Below the pieces are notes generated by a model. That model was not told the origin of the DNA. It ran no database searches and was given only the letters and a program-made list of their open reading frames with translations. Of a DNA stretch of 64,000 nt, positions 51,578 through 64,000 are shown one piece after another. The position numbers were made by a program, and so were the translations under genes. Numbering within the stretch: position 1 is the stretch's first letter; every line of letters begins with the position of its first letter. Source of the stretch: Nakaseomyces glabratus (Eukaryota > Ascomycota > Saccharomycetes > Saccharomycetales > Saccharomycetaceae); NCBI RefSeq assembly GCF_010111755.1, contig NC_088960.1:1-64000 (forward strand), read 5' to 3'.

Positions 51578-52644
51578 ATGTGATGTGAAGGGCAGGTATG
51601 TTTTAAAACACTCTTATTTGTCACAAATCACATTCTATAATCACCTAACTTCAGAACGATGTCATTTTTAATATCTTTCCTTCAATAGAGAATGGAAAGT
51701 TAATTTATTATTACTAAAAGGTTTCCAAGGATCCTTATTTGTTTTCAATTCATATCCAAGAATAAATTATTTGAGAAGATTTAGAATATCAGTGTCATTC
51801 ATGGGAAATTGTTATATTATTTGAGAAATTAGAACCTCATTGTCATTAGAGAAATAGTAATCCTGGTAGCCTTTCGTCATTGAATTACTGTTAAGTCTTG
51901 TTATCAAGTCATTTGAATGATTAGTCTGTTCAATATTTGATATTATTCCAAGCAATATTTTTATTTTAATTTTTATTCTTCACTATTATAACGGTTTAAC
52001 ATTCTTATCCATATTGGTTCTCAATGAAATGAGCTTATACCTGAAGGGCCTGCAAAATAAAGTGATGCTCGTTTGCTTTTTTCTGAAGCAGTGGTGGTTT
52101 CACCAACAATAATGTACGATATCCTATGATTGTTCAATGACTTGTTTTATTCTATTATTTATTACTTGATCTAGATCTCTTTTAGAAAAATTAACATTTA
52201 CATATGCTGTGTAACTTTCGCAATTTTTATTACTATTTAGAAATTAATATTCTATCAATGAAAACTATTTGGACTGATTCAAAATGGCGTCAATTACTTA
52301 TCGATGTCGACGACTCTGATTAGCGATTAATTTCCAAGCCCTTTTTGGAATTACTTGTTAATTTTATAGTTTTCAAGCGACATATTATAAAGATGTACAC
52401 ATATGTTGAAGAAGAGGCATAATTACTTTTGAGACTATTGTCATTTTATTTTTCTAAAAGATTTATATACTTAGAGAAGTTTAAGGCATATGTTATTAGA
52501 ACCTTTAACTACTATAATTCATCAAAAACTCAATAATATTTGTAACTGATATCAATTATAATTGGTTTACGGTAAACTTGGTTGTCTGACAGATAAAGAA
52601 CGATAAAAAATTAAAAATTGTTTTCATCGATATTCTACCCATTT
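51578..52644. other. Convergent intergenic, COX6 and GAPDH 3' ends
   Basis: A 1.07-kb AT-rich gap between two converging genes; it holds terminators. No gene or clear motif is seen. Confidence 0.6.
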
Positions 52645-55778
<3,134 letters not shown>

Positions 55779-56876
55779 ATGGCTAAGAAAGGAGTTAAGA
55801 AGCAGGTGAAGAACAAGGAGGAAGGTCTGTCTCGTGAGAGAATTGGACGTGCTTTGGGGAGTTTGAAGAAGTACTTGGAAGCTCAAGAAGGAGGGGAGAA
55901 GACCCAGCTGTTGGAAGATGAGAGTCTTGGCGACTTGCAACTGCTTTTCACCAATGCGGAGTCCTTCACCGGCTCTAAGAAGTCTTTCAAGCTGAAACTT
56001 GTAGATGTGAAGCATTCTCTGTACGCCAAGTGGAAGGCTGCTAGTGCCACTGAGATCAAGGATTTCAAAGTGCTGCTGATCTTGAAGGACTCTGATGTCT
56101 CCAAAGTCACCCAGGATGAACTGTATGATCAGCTGAACGAGAGCGGTATTGAGATCGATGAGATTATCTGCGGTAAGGACTTGAAGACTACGTACAAGGC
56201 TTACGAGGCCAGAAACGCCTTCATCTCTCAATTCTCGCTGGTGATTGCCGATGACAGCGTCGTAACCGCTTTGCCAAAACTCTTAGGTGGTAAAGCCTAC
56301 AGCAAAGTCGAAACTACTCCAATCCCAATCAGATGCAATTTGAAAGGCCAATTCTCTCTTAACGCACTAACTAATCAAATCAAGAAGATCTACTTGCATA
56401 AGCTGCCAGTAAGGGCTCCAAGAGGTAATATGCTTAATGTCCATCTGGGAAGAGTAAACTGGTTTACTGACGAAGAGATAATAGACAACATTGAATCTGT
56501 GGCTGACGCATTGATCAAAGACGCAAAGATCAGAAACATAATGTTGAAGACTACAACATCCCCATCCCTACCTATATACCGTAACGACAATGTCATTGAC
56601 GAGATGGTAAAGGAGAACACCGTAGATGACGAAAAGGCTGAAGACGTTAAGACCGTTAAGATTGGTGAGGTTGATGTAGAATTGTCCAACTTTGACAGAG
56701 CTTTGATGGAGGTTGCTAACCCAGAGGAATACGAGACTATGTTCTCAAAGCAAATCTCAAAGGCAAAGAGAGCCAGAGAAGAGGAACCAGAAGTTGAAGA
56801 AAAAACTCCTGTTAAGAAAGGTAAGAATGACTCTAAACAAGTAAAAGGTAAGAAGTCACCAAAATCTAAGAAATAA
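55779..56876 (+). CDS. CIC1: 60S biogenesis factor Cic1/Nsa3 (ribosomal L1 fold)
   Basis: A 365-residue nucleolar protein (yeast Cic1 is 376) that binds 27S pre-rRNA near the ITS2 foot in early 60S particles; it was first described as a proteasome-interacting adaptor. Residues 1-25 are Lys-rich, about 35-285 form the L1-like two-lobed domain (core FKVLLILKDSDVSKVTQDEL, then LIKDAKIRNIMLKTTTSPSLP), followed by an acidic linker and a Lys-rich C-terminal tail (KKGKNDSKQVKGKKSPKSKK) suited to nucleolar targeting. The promoter has PAC and RRPE pairs. The gene matches YHR052W by sequence character and order, but is separated from COX6 by GAPDH. Utp30 is a shorter relative and fits less well. Confidence 0.94.
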   Translation: MAKKGVKKQVKNKEEGLSRERIGRALGSLKKYLEAQEGGEKTQLLEDESLGDLQLLFTNAESFTGSKKSFKLKLVDVKHSLYAKWKAASATEIKDFKVLLILKDSDVSKVTQDELYDQLNESGIEIDEIICGKDLKTTYKAYEARNAFISQFSLVIADDSVVTALPKLLGGKAYSKVETTPIPIRCNLKGQFSLNALTNQIKKIYLHKLPVRAPRGNMLNVHLGRVNWFTDEEIIDNIESVADALIKDAKIRNIMLKTTTSPSLPIYRNDNVIDEMVKENTVDDEKAEDVKTVKIGEVDVELSNFDRALMEVANPEEYETMFSKQISKAKRAREEEPEVEEKTPVKKGKNDSKQVKGKKSPKSKK

Positions 56877-57280
56877 ATTATGCGGATCAAAAAAATGATT
56901 CTTTAAACATATAATGGAAATTTAATTGCTGACTAAATTAAATAATGGCATACTCGAGAACTGTATATTATAAATAATGCATAATGCATGAAAGAATATT
57001 CATGGTAATTGTTAACTAGAAATTCAACTATGTAAGCAATAATTTTATATATTAAATTTTTTGTTTATTTTTTTTATGTTTTGTTAATTAAAACGCCCAA
57101 TTTGAAAGGTAGCATATAATTATTATATCATTTCCCTATATCAATAAGAAATTCAAAATTACAAAAGCATATAATGAATATGATGTAAGTACATAATTGC
57201 TGTCTCATCAGATTATATCTATTACTTATATTATGCATAAATATCTTTATTGACTTGTATTTTTGTCGGAAAATCGAAAG
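56877..57280. other. Convergent intergenic, CIC1 and ERC1
   Basis: A 404-bp very AT-rich gap with T-runs, holding terminators of both genes; nothing else seen. Confidence 0.6.
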
Positions 57281-59278
57281 CTATGGCCTGCAGCTCTCAG
57301 AATTCCGAACTTTGGCAGCCTCTATAATTTGTTTCCAATCACAGTGGAAAACGGCATAACCTTGGCAAATACTCATCATGACTAACGCACAGGTAATACC
57401 ATACCATAGTCCTCCAACACCTGTATTAAAAACAAATGCTAAACAGTATGCCATTGGAATACCAATGCAATAGAATGCAAACAGATTGATGTATCCACCG
57501 ATTTTCTGGCGTCCTTGACCACGTAAACAGCCCGCTGTAGAAGCATTAAACGCATCAAATAACTGCATGAAAGCCAAAATAGGCAAAGTTGACACCACAA
57601 GAGAAACGACATCTTCTTCACTCGAAAACAAACCTGCTATTTGCTTCTTAAATGTAAATATAATTAACATGTTCAATGAAGAACATGCAAAAGATAGTAG
57701 TAAAGAAACTTTACAAGTAATAATACAACTCTTGTAAAGAGATGCTCCGATGAAATTGGCTACTCTTGTGCTAGTGGATACGGAAATTGAAAATGGAACT
57801 TGATAAGCCAAAGAAGCCACTGTAGCAACAATAGACTGAGCACCCAAAGGTGCGGTACCGATTCTTGAAGCAAAAACTGTTAGGATTTCAAAACCGAGAA
57901 ACTCAGCCTCTACCATGATAATACCAGGCAAAGCAAGATTGAACATCTTCTTCCAGTTACGGAATAGCTGATTAGGCTTGATAACTCCATTCCAACACTT
58001 CATAGGATTCGCAGGATGCTTGGTCAATACTGTATAAGCCAAAAGGCCCAGAGCCATGGCCCAATAACTAATAGCTACTGAGGTTGGTGCACCAAGGTAG
58101 CCTATACCAATATTTTTATCCCATACCAATATGTAATTCAAAATTGCATTAAGCGGCGCACATATAACAAGCACAATAGTTGATGCATGAAAGATACCTT
58201 GACATTGTAAGAAACGCTTTCCACATTCAAAGAAAATGAATCCCGGAACTCCAATAGCTGTTATTTTCAAATAACTTGCAGCAAGTGAGCAAAGCTCTTT
58301 TTCAGGAATCATAGATGCCAGTATTCTGTCCGACCAGAAGAACCATATATACATAACAGGCAAAAATGCCAAACATGTAATAATGGCACATCTTTGGACA
58401 AGAACTCCGACTAAATGATTGTTCCGTGCTCCATAAGCCTGTGAACATAGCGTATCCAAACAAGTACAGAGACCTTGAATTGCAGCTAGACAGGTAATAT
58501 TAGCGGTCATGGATCCCAGTGTAACACCACCTAATTCCTTCGTTCCTAAATGCGATACAGAAAATATTGATGCTAGTGACAATGAGTTTTGTAAGATGAA
58601 TGTAAAAACAAGAGGAAAGGCATTAACGGATATGACCTGTATCTCCCTATGAAAAGAAGTACTAATTTCTTTTCCCGACTCTATTGCATCTTCCCATGTG
58701 TTTATTATTTCTTCTTCTTCCTCCTCCTCCTCAACTTCCTCTTCTCCTTCTATAAATAAGTCTGGATGTACACTATTGGTATTTTCATTATAGCCTTGCC
58801 CTAAAAAGAAATCTTGCGCAGCATTTATGCCTACACTTTGACTATGCCTTCTTGATTTTGATGTATCCAAAAGATGATTATCAATCAGTAAATCACGTTC
58901 TTCTTCTAACAACTCTTTGTTAATAGAATTTTTCCTATAGTTACTAATTGCTCCATAGCCATCAGCATTAGTTATAGATTGCCTTGCATTATGTTCCCTT
59001 TGTAATGTTCTCGCATTATTTGCTTCTATGAGGGACTGATACTCATCACTCCTCCTCTTGTTGCTACCAGCATTTGAATTTCTATTTACACTTAAGCTTT
59101 GATAAGTTAACGGTTCATCAGAACTGTCACCTCTTTCCATCTCCTCATCAATTACTCTCTCGGTTGCCTCCGGTGGAATATAGTCTTGTGGAACATACAA
59201 GCCACCTTTGCCTACACTAGTAGAGTAAATGACAGACGATCGCCTCTCATCGGTGGTGTACTTGAATTGGTTAGGCAT
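57281..59278 (-). CDS. ERC1: MATE-family transporter, Erc1-like
   Basis: A 665-residue multidrug and toxin extrusion antiporter. The frame extends three codons upstream from a TTG; the first ATG is at 59278. Residues 1-200 are hydrophilic, rich in Ser, Asn, Arg and acidic residues, ending in a near-continuous Glu run (about 181-193). From about 215 to 650 there are 12 hydrophobic helices in two MatE repeats ([20 protein letters not shown] in the first; [20 protein letters not shown] in the second). In S. cerevisiae Erc1 (581) confers ethionine resistance and raises S-adenosylmethionine stores; YDR338C (695) is closer in length. Adjacency to RRM3 and SLT2 identifies YHR032W, so the extra N-terminus is a real difference between species. 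Localisation is not evident. Confidence 0.92.
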   Translation of the reverse strand: MPNQFKYTTDERRSSVIYSTSVGKGGLYVPQDYIPPEATERVIDEEMERGDSSDEPLTYQSLSVNRNSNAGSNKRRSDEYQSLIEANNARTLQREHNARQSITNADGYGAISNYRKNSINKELLEEERDLLIDNHLLDTSKSRRHSQSVGINAAQDFFLGQGYNENTNSVHPDLFIEGEEEVEEEEEEEEIINTWEDAIESGKEISTSFHREIQVISVNAFPLVFTFILQNSLSLASIFSVSHLGTKELGGVTLGSMTANITCLAAIQGLCTCLDTLCSQAYGARNNHLVGVLVQRCAIITCLAFLPVMYIWFFWSDRILASMIPEKELCSLAASYLKITAIGVPGFIFFECGKRFLQCQGIFHASTIVLVICAPLNAILNYILVWDKNIGIGYLGAPTSVAISYWAMALGLLAYTVLTKHPANPMKCWNGVIKPNQLFRNWKKMFNLALPGIIMVEAEFLGFEILTVFASRIGTAPLGAQSIVATVASLAYQVPFSISVSTSTRVANFIGASLYKSCIITCKVSLLLSFACSSLNMLIIFTFKKQIAGLFSSEEDVVSLVVSTLPILAFMQLFDAFNASTAGCLRGQGRQKIGGYINLFAFYCIGIPMAYCLAFVFNTGVGGLWYGITCALVMMSICQGYAVFHCDWKQIIEAAKVRNSESCRP

Positions 59279-60729
59279 TTTGCTCAAAAACTACTCAGTC
59301 ACTGTCTTCTTATCTATTGATGAGTTCTGTTTTGAATACGGAACCCTTCAACTAATCCAACGGTCCGAGCAAACTTTATGGACAAAAAACAATAACTTGG
59401 TTTATGCAATAATGCAGATTAATTGAACTTTAAAATGTTATAGTTGCGGTCAATTGTCAGATTTTATTCTTCGCTAATGGGTTTCTCTCTATGTGCTAAT
59501 CGATGGCAGGATGTACTATTTTTTTCAAAAGAGTTTACAAGTACGCTTAGTCTTCGCAATCAAGTAAAAGGATGATTTTTTCAGAATTTTTTTGCAACCC
59601 GAAAACGGTCATATGGAAAAAGAAAGGAGATTTGCTGGCAGTTGTCAAATTTCATGTGCTAGTGTAATGTCCACCACACTGCCAGCATATAGTACATCCT
59701 TTGAGTCTTTCATAAGGAGCTTGTATATCATTATCATCACTCTATTTAAACACACTCCAATTACAAAACTCAGTACAGTAGCCGCGTTTCTCATCAGTTC
59801 TCTAACTACTACGTTATTGATGAATAGCATTTTTCATTCATTTTTTCAAAATGCTAACATCGCAGTCACCGTAACCGTTATCACGTAATCTTATTAATAA
59901 TTTAGCAATCAGTTAAATACTCACATTAGCAACCATAGCAACTCTGATAAGCTTGCCAAACTCATTGAATCCGACTATACGACTAGAGTTGCAAATGGAT
60001 TTAAAAGCCATGCACTTGATGCAAATACCTATTAGGTCTAGAAAAGTTAAAACGAAAGCTTCCACACATCATATTGGTCGGCGTATGGTCCAGCATCAGC
60101 ACCTCTAGATATTTCACTTGGTATTTAACAATCTATCCTGGTCACATGACTCAATACCATTGAAAAATATCGAAACAAGCACGTGACTAAATCTCATGAA
60201 AGCAGCTATTTGCCGCTGAACTTAGAAGCACTCTCTAGTGGACCTTTTCGGTTACTCGTATGTATTGCAACAATATAGCTCAACTCAAATAAACCTGGGA
60301 ACCATTATTATCGTATAATTTAGAAGTTTTTGTTGTTGCTGTTCTCATTTCCTCCTCCTGAATAAAGCTCCACTTCGACTAGTTACTACCTAGGATACTC
60401 AGATAATGAGGTAGCTATAGAGGCAGCTAACATCTAAACCATTCGCATATAAAATTATCAACAATCTATATGGTTCAGTACTCATTGGGAACAAAAAAAT
60501 CCTTGGCTGGTATCATTGTAATCAAAAACAGACTCGATGAGCTCTAGAGACGCGTCGCCTTTTTATGTTCCGCCCAGAATGAAAACACGCGAACTAGCGC
60601 GCGATGCGATGAGCTTGGGCATCCGAGTAAGAAGATAAGAGAACTTTGATCTTCGCAGCCAGTTGTATGGAGGTCTTTGAACTATATCTAGTAGCTGACA
60701 TCGACGTTTCGGGATAGGTTTACCAGAAG
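59279..60729. promoter_or_regulatory. Divergent promoter, ERC1 and RRM3
   Basis: It contains a Gcn4-type TGACTCA (60147-60153), a Cbf1-type CACGTGAC (60180-60187), the MCB box ACGCGT (60550-60555) and the PAC motif GCGATGAGCTT (60606-60616). MCB and PAC lie 115-180 bp upstream of RRM3; the MCB fits G1/S control of a replication helicase. The Gcn4 and Cbf1 sites are 870-910 bp from ERC1 and 540-580 bp from RRM3, so their target is unclear; sulphur metabolism control of ERC1 is conceivable. No coding gene is seen. Confidence 0.65.
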
Positions 60730-62847
60730 ATGAGGAGACAGGCGAAGAAAGACCCAAAACAGAAGAGCATAAACTCGTTCTTCTTTAAAGCTGCAAAGAG
60801 TAAATCTTTGATTGTTAACAGCAGTTCCAGGAGCCAGGCCCATAGTACTTTACCTTCATCACAAGGGAGCAGCAGATCAGATGGTACAAGTTTTGGCAGT
60901 GGACGTGTTATGAAACAGCGGAGTACATTGACTAAGAGCAACTTATTTACGTTTCAAGGATCCTTTAATGATGAGGATTGTAATCCACAGAACGAATTTC
61001 GCAAATTGATGAATCCACAGGAGATTAACAATTTTAAGACCCCAAGTCTCTCTAGAATGCCAAGTTTCACTAGATCAAACTCATCGATGTCTTTATCGCC
61101 AGTTAAGCGTACTACAACAGTCCTATCAAGTGATGATGAGTTTAGAGAAGTTACTACTTTCCAGTCCCAAGATGCTAAGAGACAACTATCCTTCACGAGC
61201 TCTGTGGATACCTCTGCCATGCGGCAGCATAATAATCTAATCAATACAAATAATGACTTGGCCAATTTCTCTGGTCTTAAATTTAGAAAATTGAAAGCAC
61301 CTAATCAAAACAGCAACAAGAAGTCCACTTCATCTCCTTATGGGAAACCGTTAATATCATTAACTAAAGAGCAACAGACTGTGGTTGACTACGTAGTTAA
61401 AAAAAACATGAATGTTTTCTACACAGGTAGTGCAGGTACCGGTAAATCAGTTATTCTGAGGACAATTATAGACAAACTTAGTTCAATGTATGGAAAAGAA
61501 TCTATTGCTATTACCGCATCTACAGGTCTTGCTGCAAATACTATTGGGGGATCTACACTGCATAAATGGTCATCATGCGGCATTGGTAATAAATCAGTAG
61601 ACCACCTAGTGAGACAAATAAGAAGATATCACGACCAGTATGCCATCTGGAGGCATACCAAAGTTCTAATTATTGATGAAATTTCCATGTTGGATGGTCA
61701 TTATTTGGACAAATTAGAAGCTGTCGCAAAACAATTACGGAATAATGATAGACCATTTGGTGGTATTCAATTAGTTTTAACAGGTGATTTCTTCCAATTA
61801 CCACCTGTGTCCAAGAAAGATGACGATAAAAATGTAGTTTTCTGTTTTGACAGTAAGATGTGGAAGAAATGTATCCAGAAGACCATCCTTTTGACAAAAG
61901 TCTTTAGACAACAGGATAATGAGCTTGTTGATATACTTAACGCCATTAGGTATGGTGAATTACAAAACGACATGATCAAAAGAATCAAGTCCTTAGGAAG
62001 AGATGTTTACTATCCAGATGGCATATCCCCAACTGAGTTATTTCCTACCAGAAGGGAAGTTGATATATCCAACTCGCGCCAGTTAGAAGCTTTACCAGGA
62101 GAGGCAAAAATCTATGAGAGTGTGGATGTTGCTCCACCTAGCTACCAAAACATGCTAGACAACTCAGTTATGGCCGAAAAGAAACTAACTCTAAAAGAAG
62201 ATGCCCAGGTGATGATGCTTAAGAATAAGCCAGAGTCTGAGCTGTTTAACGGTACATTGGGAAGAGTTTTGTTCTTTTCAACAGAAAAGCTGATTAGAAG
62301 AATGAAAGAGCTTTACGGTAGCTCACCACTTGATGAAGATTTAATAACCGACATGAGGTTGGTTAGCAGAGTAATTGCTCGGCCTGACATAGCCAGCAGT
62401 GAGAGATTCATGAAAGAAGTGAATATGAGGCCCATGGAAAGGTTTCACAAGTTACAGACAATGATAAATGACGCTGTGACGACCTCCATCAAAGAACAAG
62501 TATTCCCATATGTAAAATGGTCCCTCAACCACGGCAGATACAACTACGAATTAATGCTACCTGAGAGATTTCCTGTCGATATACCAGGTGATAAACTTGG
62601 TCTCGAGCGTAACCAATTACCTCTGATGCTCTGCTGGGCATTGTCCATACACAAAGCCCAGGGACAAACTATACAACGTTTAAGAGTCGACTTGAAGAAT
62701 ATTTTCGAATCAGGCCAAGTATATGTGGCGCTTTCCAGAGCAATATCAATGGACTCCCTACAAGTTCTGAACTTTAACCCCAAGAAGATAAGCATTGATC
62801 CCAAAGTTAAAGAGTTCTACCGTCAATTGGAAATTCTTGACACTTGA
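60730..62847 (+). CDS. RRM3: Pif1-family 5'-3' DNA helicase Rrm3
   Basis: A 705-residue helicase (yeast Rrm3 is 723) that travels with replication forks and removes protein barriers at rDNA, tRNA genes, telomeres and centromeres. The N-terminus has a PCNA-binding PIP box QKSINSFF (residues 11-18) in a disordered, Ser-rich region to about 200. The helicase core begins at LTKEQQTVVDYV. Walker A is GSAGTGKS (233-240, Lys239), Walker B IIDEISML (Asp316, Glu317), motif III GDFFQLPPV, then LTKVFRQ; motif VI is VYVALSRA near the C-terminus. There is no mitochondrial presequence, favouring Rrm3 over Pif1, as do its neighbours ERC1 and SLT2 (YHR032W-YHR030C order). An MCB box lies upstream. Confidence 0.96.
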   Translation: MRRQAKKDPKQKSINSFFFKAAKSKSLIVNSSSRSQAHSTLPSSQGSSRSDGTSFGSGRVMKQRSTLTKSNLFTFQGSFNDEDCNPQNEFRKLMNPQEINNFKTPSLSRMPSFTRSNSSMSLSPVKRTTTVLSSDDEFREVTTFQSQDAKRQLSFTSSVDTSAMRQHNNLINTNNDLANFSGLKFRKLKAPNQNSNKKSTSSPYGKPLISLTKEQQTVVDYVVKKNMNVFYTGSAGTGKSVILRTIIDKLSSMYGKESIAITASTGLAANTIGGSTLHKWSSCGIGNKSVDHLVRQIRRYHDQYAIWRHTKVLIIDEISMLDGHYLDKLEAVAKQLRNNDRPFGGIQLVLTGDFFQLPPVSKKDDDKNVVFCFDSKMWKKCIQKTILLTKVFRQQDNELVDILNAIRYGELQNDMIKRIKSLGRDVYYPDGISPTELFPTRREVDISNSRQLEALPGEAKIYESVDVAPPSYQNMLDNSVMAEKKLTLKEDAQVMMLKNKPESELFNGTLGRVLFFSTEKLIRRMKELYGSSPLDEDLITDMRLVSRVIARPDIASSERFMKEVNMRPMERFHKLQTMINDAVTTSIKEQVFPYVKWSLNHGRYNYELMLPERFPVDIPGDKLGLERNQLPLMLCWALSIHKAQGQTIQRLRVDLKNIFESGQVYVALSRAISMDSLQVLNFNPKKISIDPKVKEFYRQLEILDT

Positions 62848-63568
62848 TAAGGCTCTTTGAAAGACCCTTTGAATGAGACCATTGACACATAAATTTCTCC
62901 AGAATTTTTTTTCTACAATGAGGCTTACACATAGCAATGCACATATACCAAGGATAGACTTTCTTAATTTTCAATAGAGGTAATCCTTAATGTGTCCGAT
63001 AGATTCTACATATGCCCAATATACTCAATGTGGGATGTTGACTATACGTAATCACCAAAAACGGCAAACTAGCTGTGACTGTAAAAGTAGGCGTAGTGAT
63101 GCCTAGATGCCCAATCTTAAAGTTTAGGAGGCTTTCACGAATTTGAACAAACTTTTCGATGATGTTTTATCACTCGAAGAAACATCAGTGGCTGGACGGG
63201 GGGTCAAACTGGTAATACTCATGCTATTACGTAGGAGATTGCGAAGTACTCTATGCCTCCGGGGGACAATCACACTGATCACTGAAATTAAATTGCGATT
63301 TATAAATAGAAGTCTTTTCAAAAGAATAAGAAGCCAGAAGCCTTGTTTCAGTGATTGCTAAGTGGGATAGAGTTTTCAGCAGAGCTGATTATGTCATTTG
63401 TTATAAAGCAATTAGAATATTGATAAGTTATAACTAAAGATATTGATCCCTTCCATTTATTAACTGTTGAACAGTAGTAAATAAAAAAGGTCTCATTAAC
63501 ACGCATTGGTATACAACCAGGTATCTACAACTTTAAAAGAAATTCTAGCGTATCCTACAAATCATATA
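62848..63568. other. Intergenic, RRM3 to SLT2
   Basis: A 721-bp gap. It holds the RRM3 terminator and SLT2 promoter. A TATAAATAG at 63301-63309 (CTATTTATA on the minus strand) is a partial match to the Rlm1 MADS-box site, and yeast SLT2 is Rlm1-regulated; equally it could be a TATA-like element. Small frames here have no similarity. Confidence 0.55.
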
Positions 63569-64000
63569 ATGGACGTTGAGAGACAGACATTTAAGGTCTT
63601 TAACCAGGACTTCACCATTGATAAGAGGTTCGAATTGATCAAAGAGATTGGCCATGGCGCATATGGTATAGTGTGTTCTGCCAGGTTCACAGAGGCAAGC
63701 GAGGAGACTACAGTTGCTATCAAGAAAGTGACCAACATCTTCAGCAAAACACTTCTGTGTAAAAGATCGCTCAGAGAGTTGAAGCTTCTGAGACATTTTA
63801 GAGGACATAAGAACATTACCTGTCTTTACGATATGGATATCGTATTCTACCCAGATGGGTCTATAAATGGCCTTTATTTATACGAAGAACTGATGGAATG
63901 TGATATGCACCAGATTATAAAATCTGGGCAAGCACTAACAGATGCGCATTACCAGAGTTTCACATATCAGATCTTGTGTGGTTTAAAATATATCCACTCA
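63569..64000 (+). CDS. SLT2: Cell wall integrity MAP kinase Slt2/Mpk1 (partial, 3' end off window)
   Basis: Only the first 144 codons are in the window; the frame runs through the right edge. The protein starts [15 protein letters not shown] and continues with the MAPK N-lobe: the Gly-rich loop [12 protein letters not shown] (27-38), catalytic Lys52 in VAIKKV, and the [16 protein letters not shown] helix. Identity to yeast Slt2 is very high in the stretch beginning [13 protein letters not shown]. The activation loop (TEY) and HRD are beyond the window. Slt2 is the last kinase of the Pkc1 pathway, activated by wall stress sensed by Mid2/Mtl1/Wsc proteins; it targets Rlm1 and SBF. The order RRM3-SLT2 matches YHR031C-YHR030C. 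In C. glabrata the homologue is implicated in echinocandin tolerance (family knowledge). Confidence 0.97.
   Translation, partial: MDVERQTFKVFNQDFTIDKRFELIKEIGHGAYGIVCSARFTEASEETTVAIKKVTNIFSKTLLCKRSLRELKLLRHFRGHKNITCLYDMDIVFYPDGSINGLYLYEELMECDMHQIIKSGQALTDAHYQSFTYQILCGLKYIHS

Overview
The window is the left end of a yeast chromosome, and everything in it fits Candida glabrata (Nakaseomyces glabratus). It opens with an exact 16-bp telomere repeat; the G-rich strand reads CTGGGTGCTGTGGGGT, the distinctive repeat of this species. It then carries a very large 'SHITT'-type megasatellite adhesin gene transcribed toward the telomere, followed by intron-free, Saccharomyces-like genes whose order matches S. 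cerevisiae chromosome VII and VIII blocks. The gene order and the cell-wall MAP kinase at the right edge suggest chromosome J, but that is from memory.

Layout. 1-755 telomere; 756-835 degenerate repeats of the same 16-bp period; 836-3657 AT-rich subtelomere with a TTAGGG (Tbf1-type) cluster and a three-copy 16-bp element. 3658-20625 (minus) is one 5655-residue GPI-type cell wall protein with 104 tandem 141-bp repeats. 20626-28727 has one tRNA-Glu and a GC-rich structured block that may be a non-coding RNA, but no convincing protein gene. 28.7-33.9 kb is RPS25, a TMEM33/Pom33-like membrane protein, THG1, tRNA-Asp and MTL1 (the YGR023W-YGR027C block, inverted). RRP45 (YDR280W) follows after a 2-kb gap. 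37.5-56.9 kb is the YHR045W-YHR052W block (YHR045W-like, INM1, AAP1, YHK8, FSH1, SMF2, COX6, CIC1) with a GAPDH gene inserted between COX6 and CIC1. 57.3-64.0 kb is ERC1, RRM3 and the 5' part of SLT2 (the YHR032W-YHR030C block, inverted).

Functional threads. The right two thirds is housekeeping: ribosome biogenesis (RPS25, RRP45, CIC1), tRNA maturation (THG1), respiration (COX6), glycolysis (GAPDH) and transport (YHK8, SMF2, ERC1). The cell wall is a recurring theme: a giant surface protein, a wall-stress sensor (MTL1) and the MAP kinase of that pathway (SLT2). PAC and RRPE promoter motifs precede RRP45 and CIC1 as expected for ribosome biogenesis genes; PAC motifs also occur by THG1, YHK8 and RRM3. 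Several nominal open frames start at TTG or GTG; for these the first in-frame ATG is used here (adhesin, THG1, ERC1).
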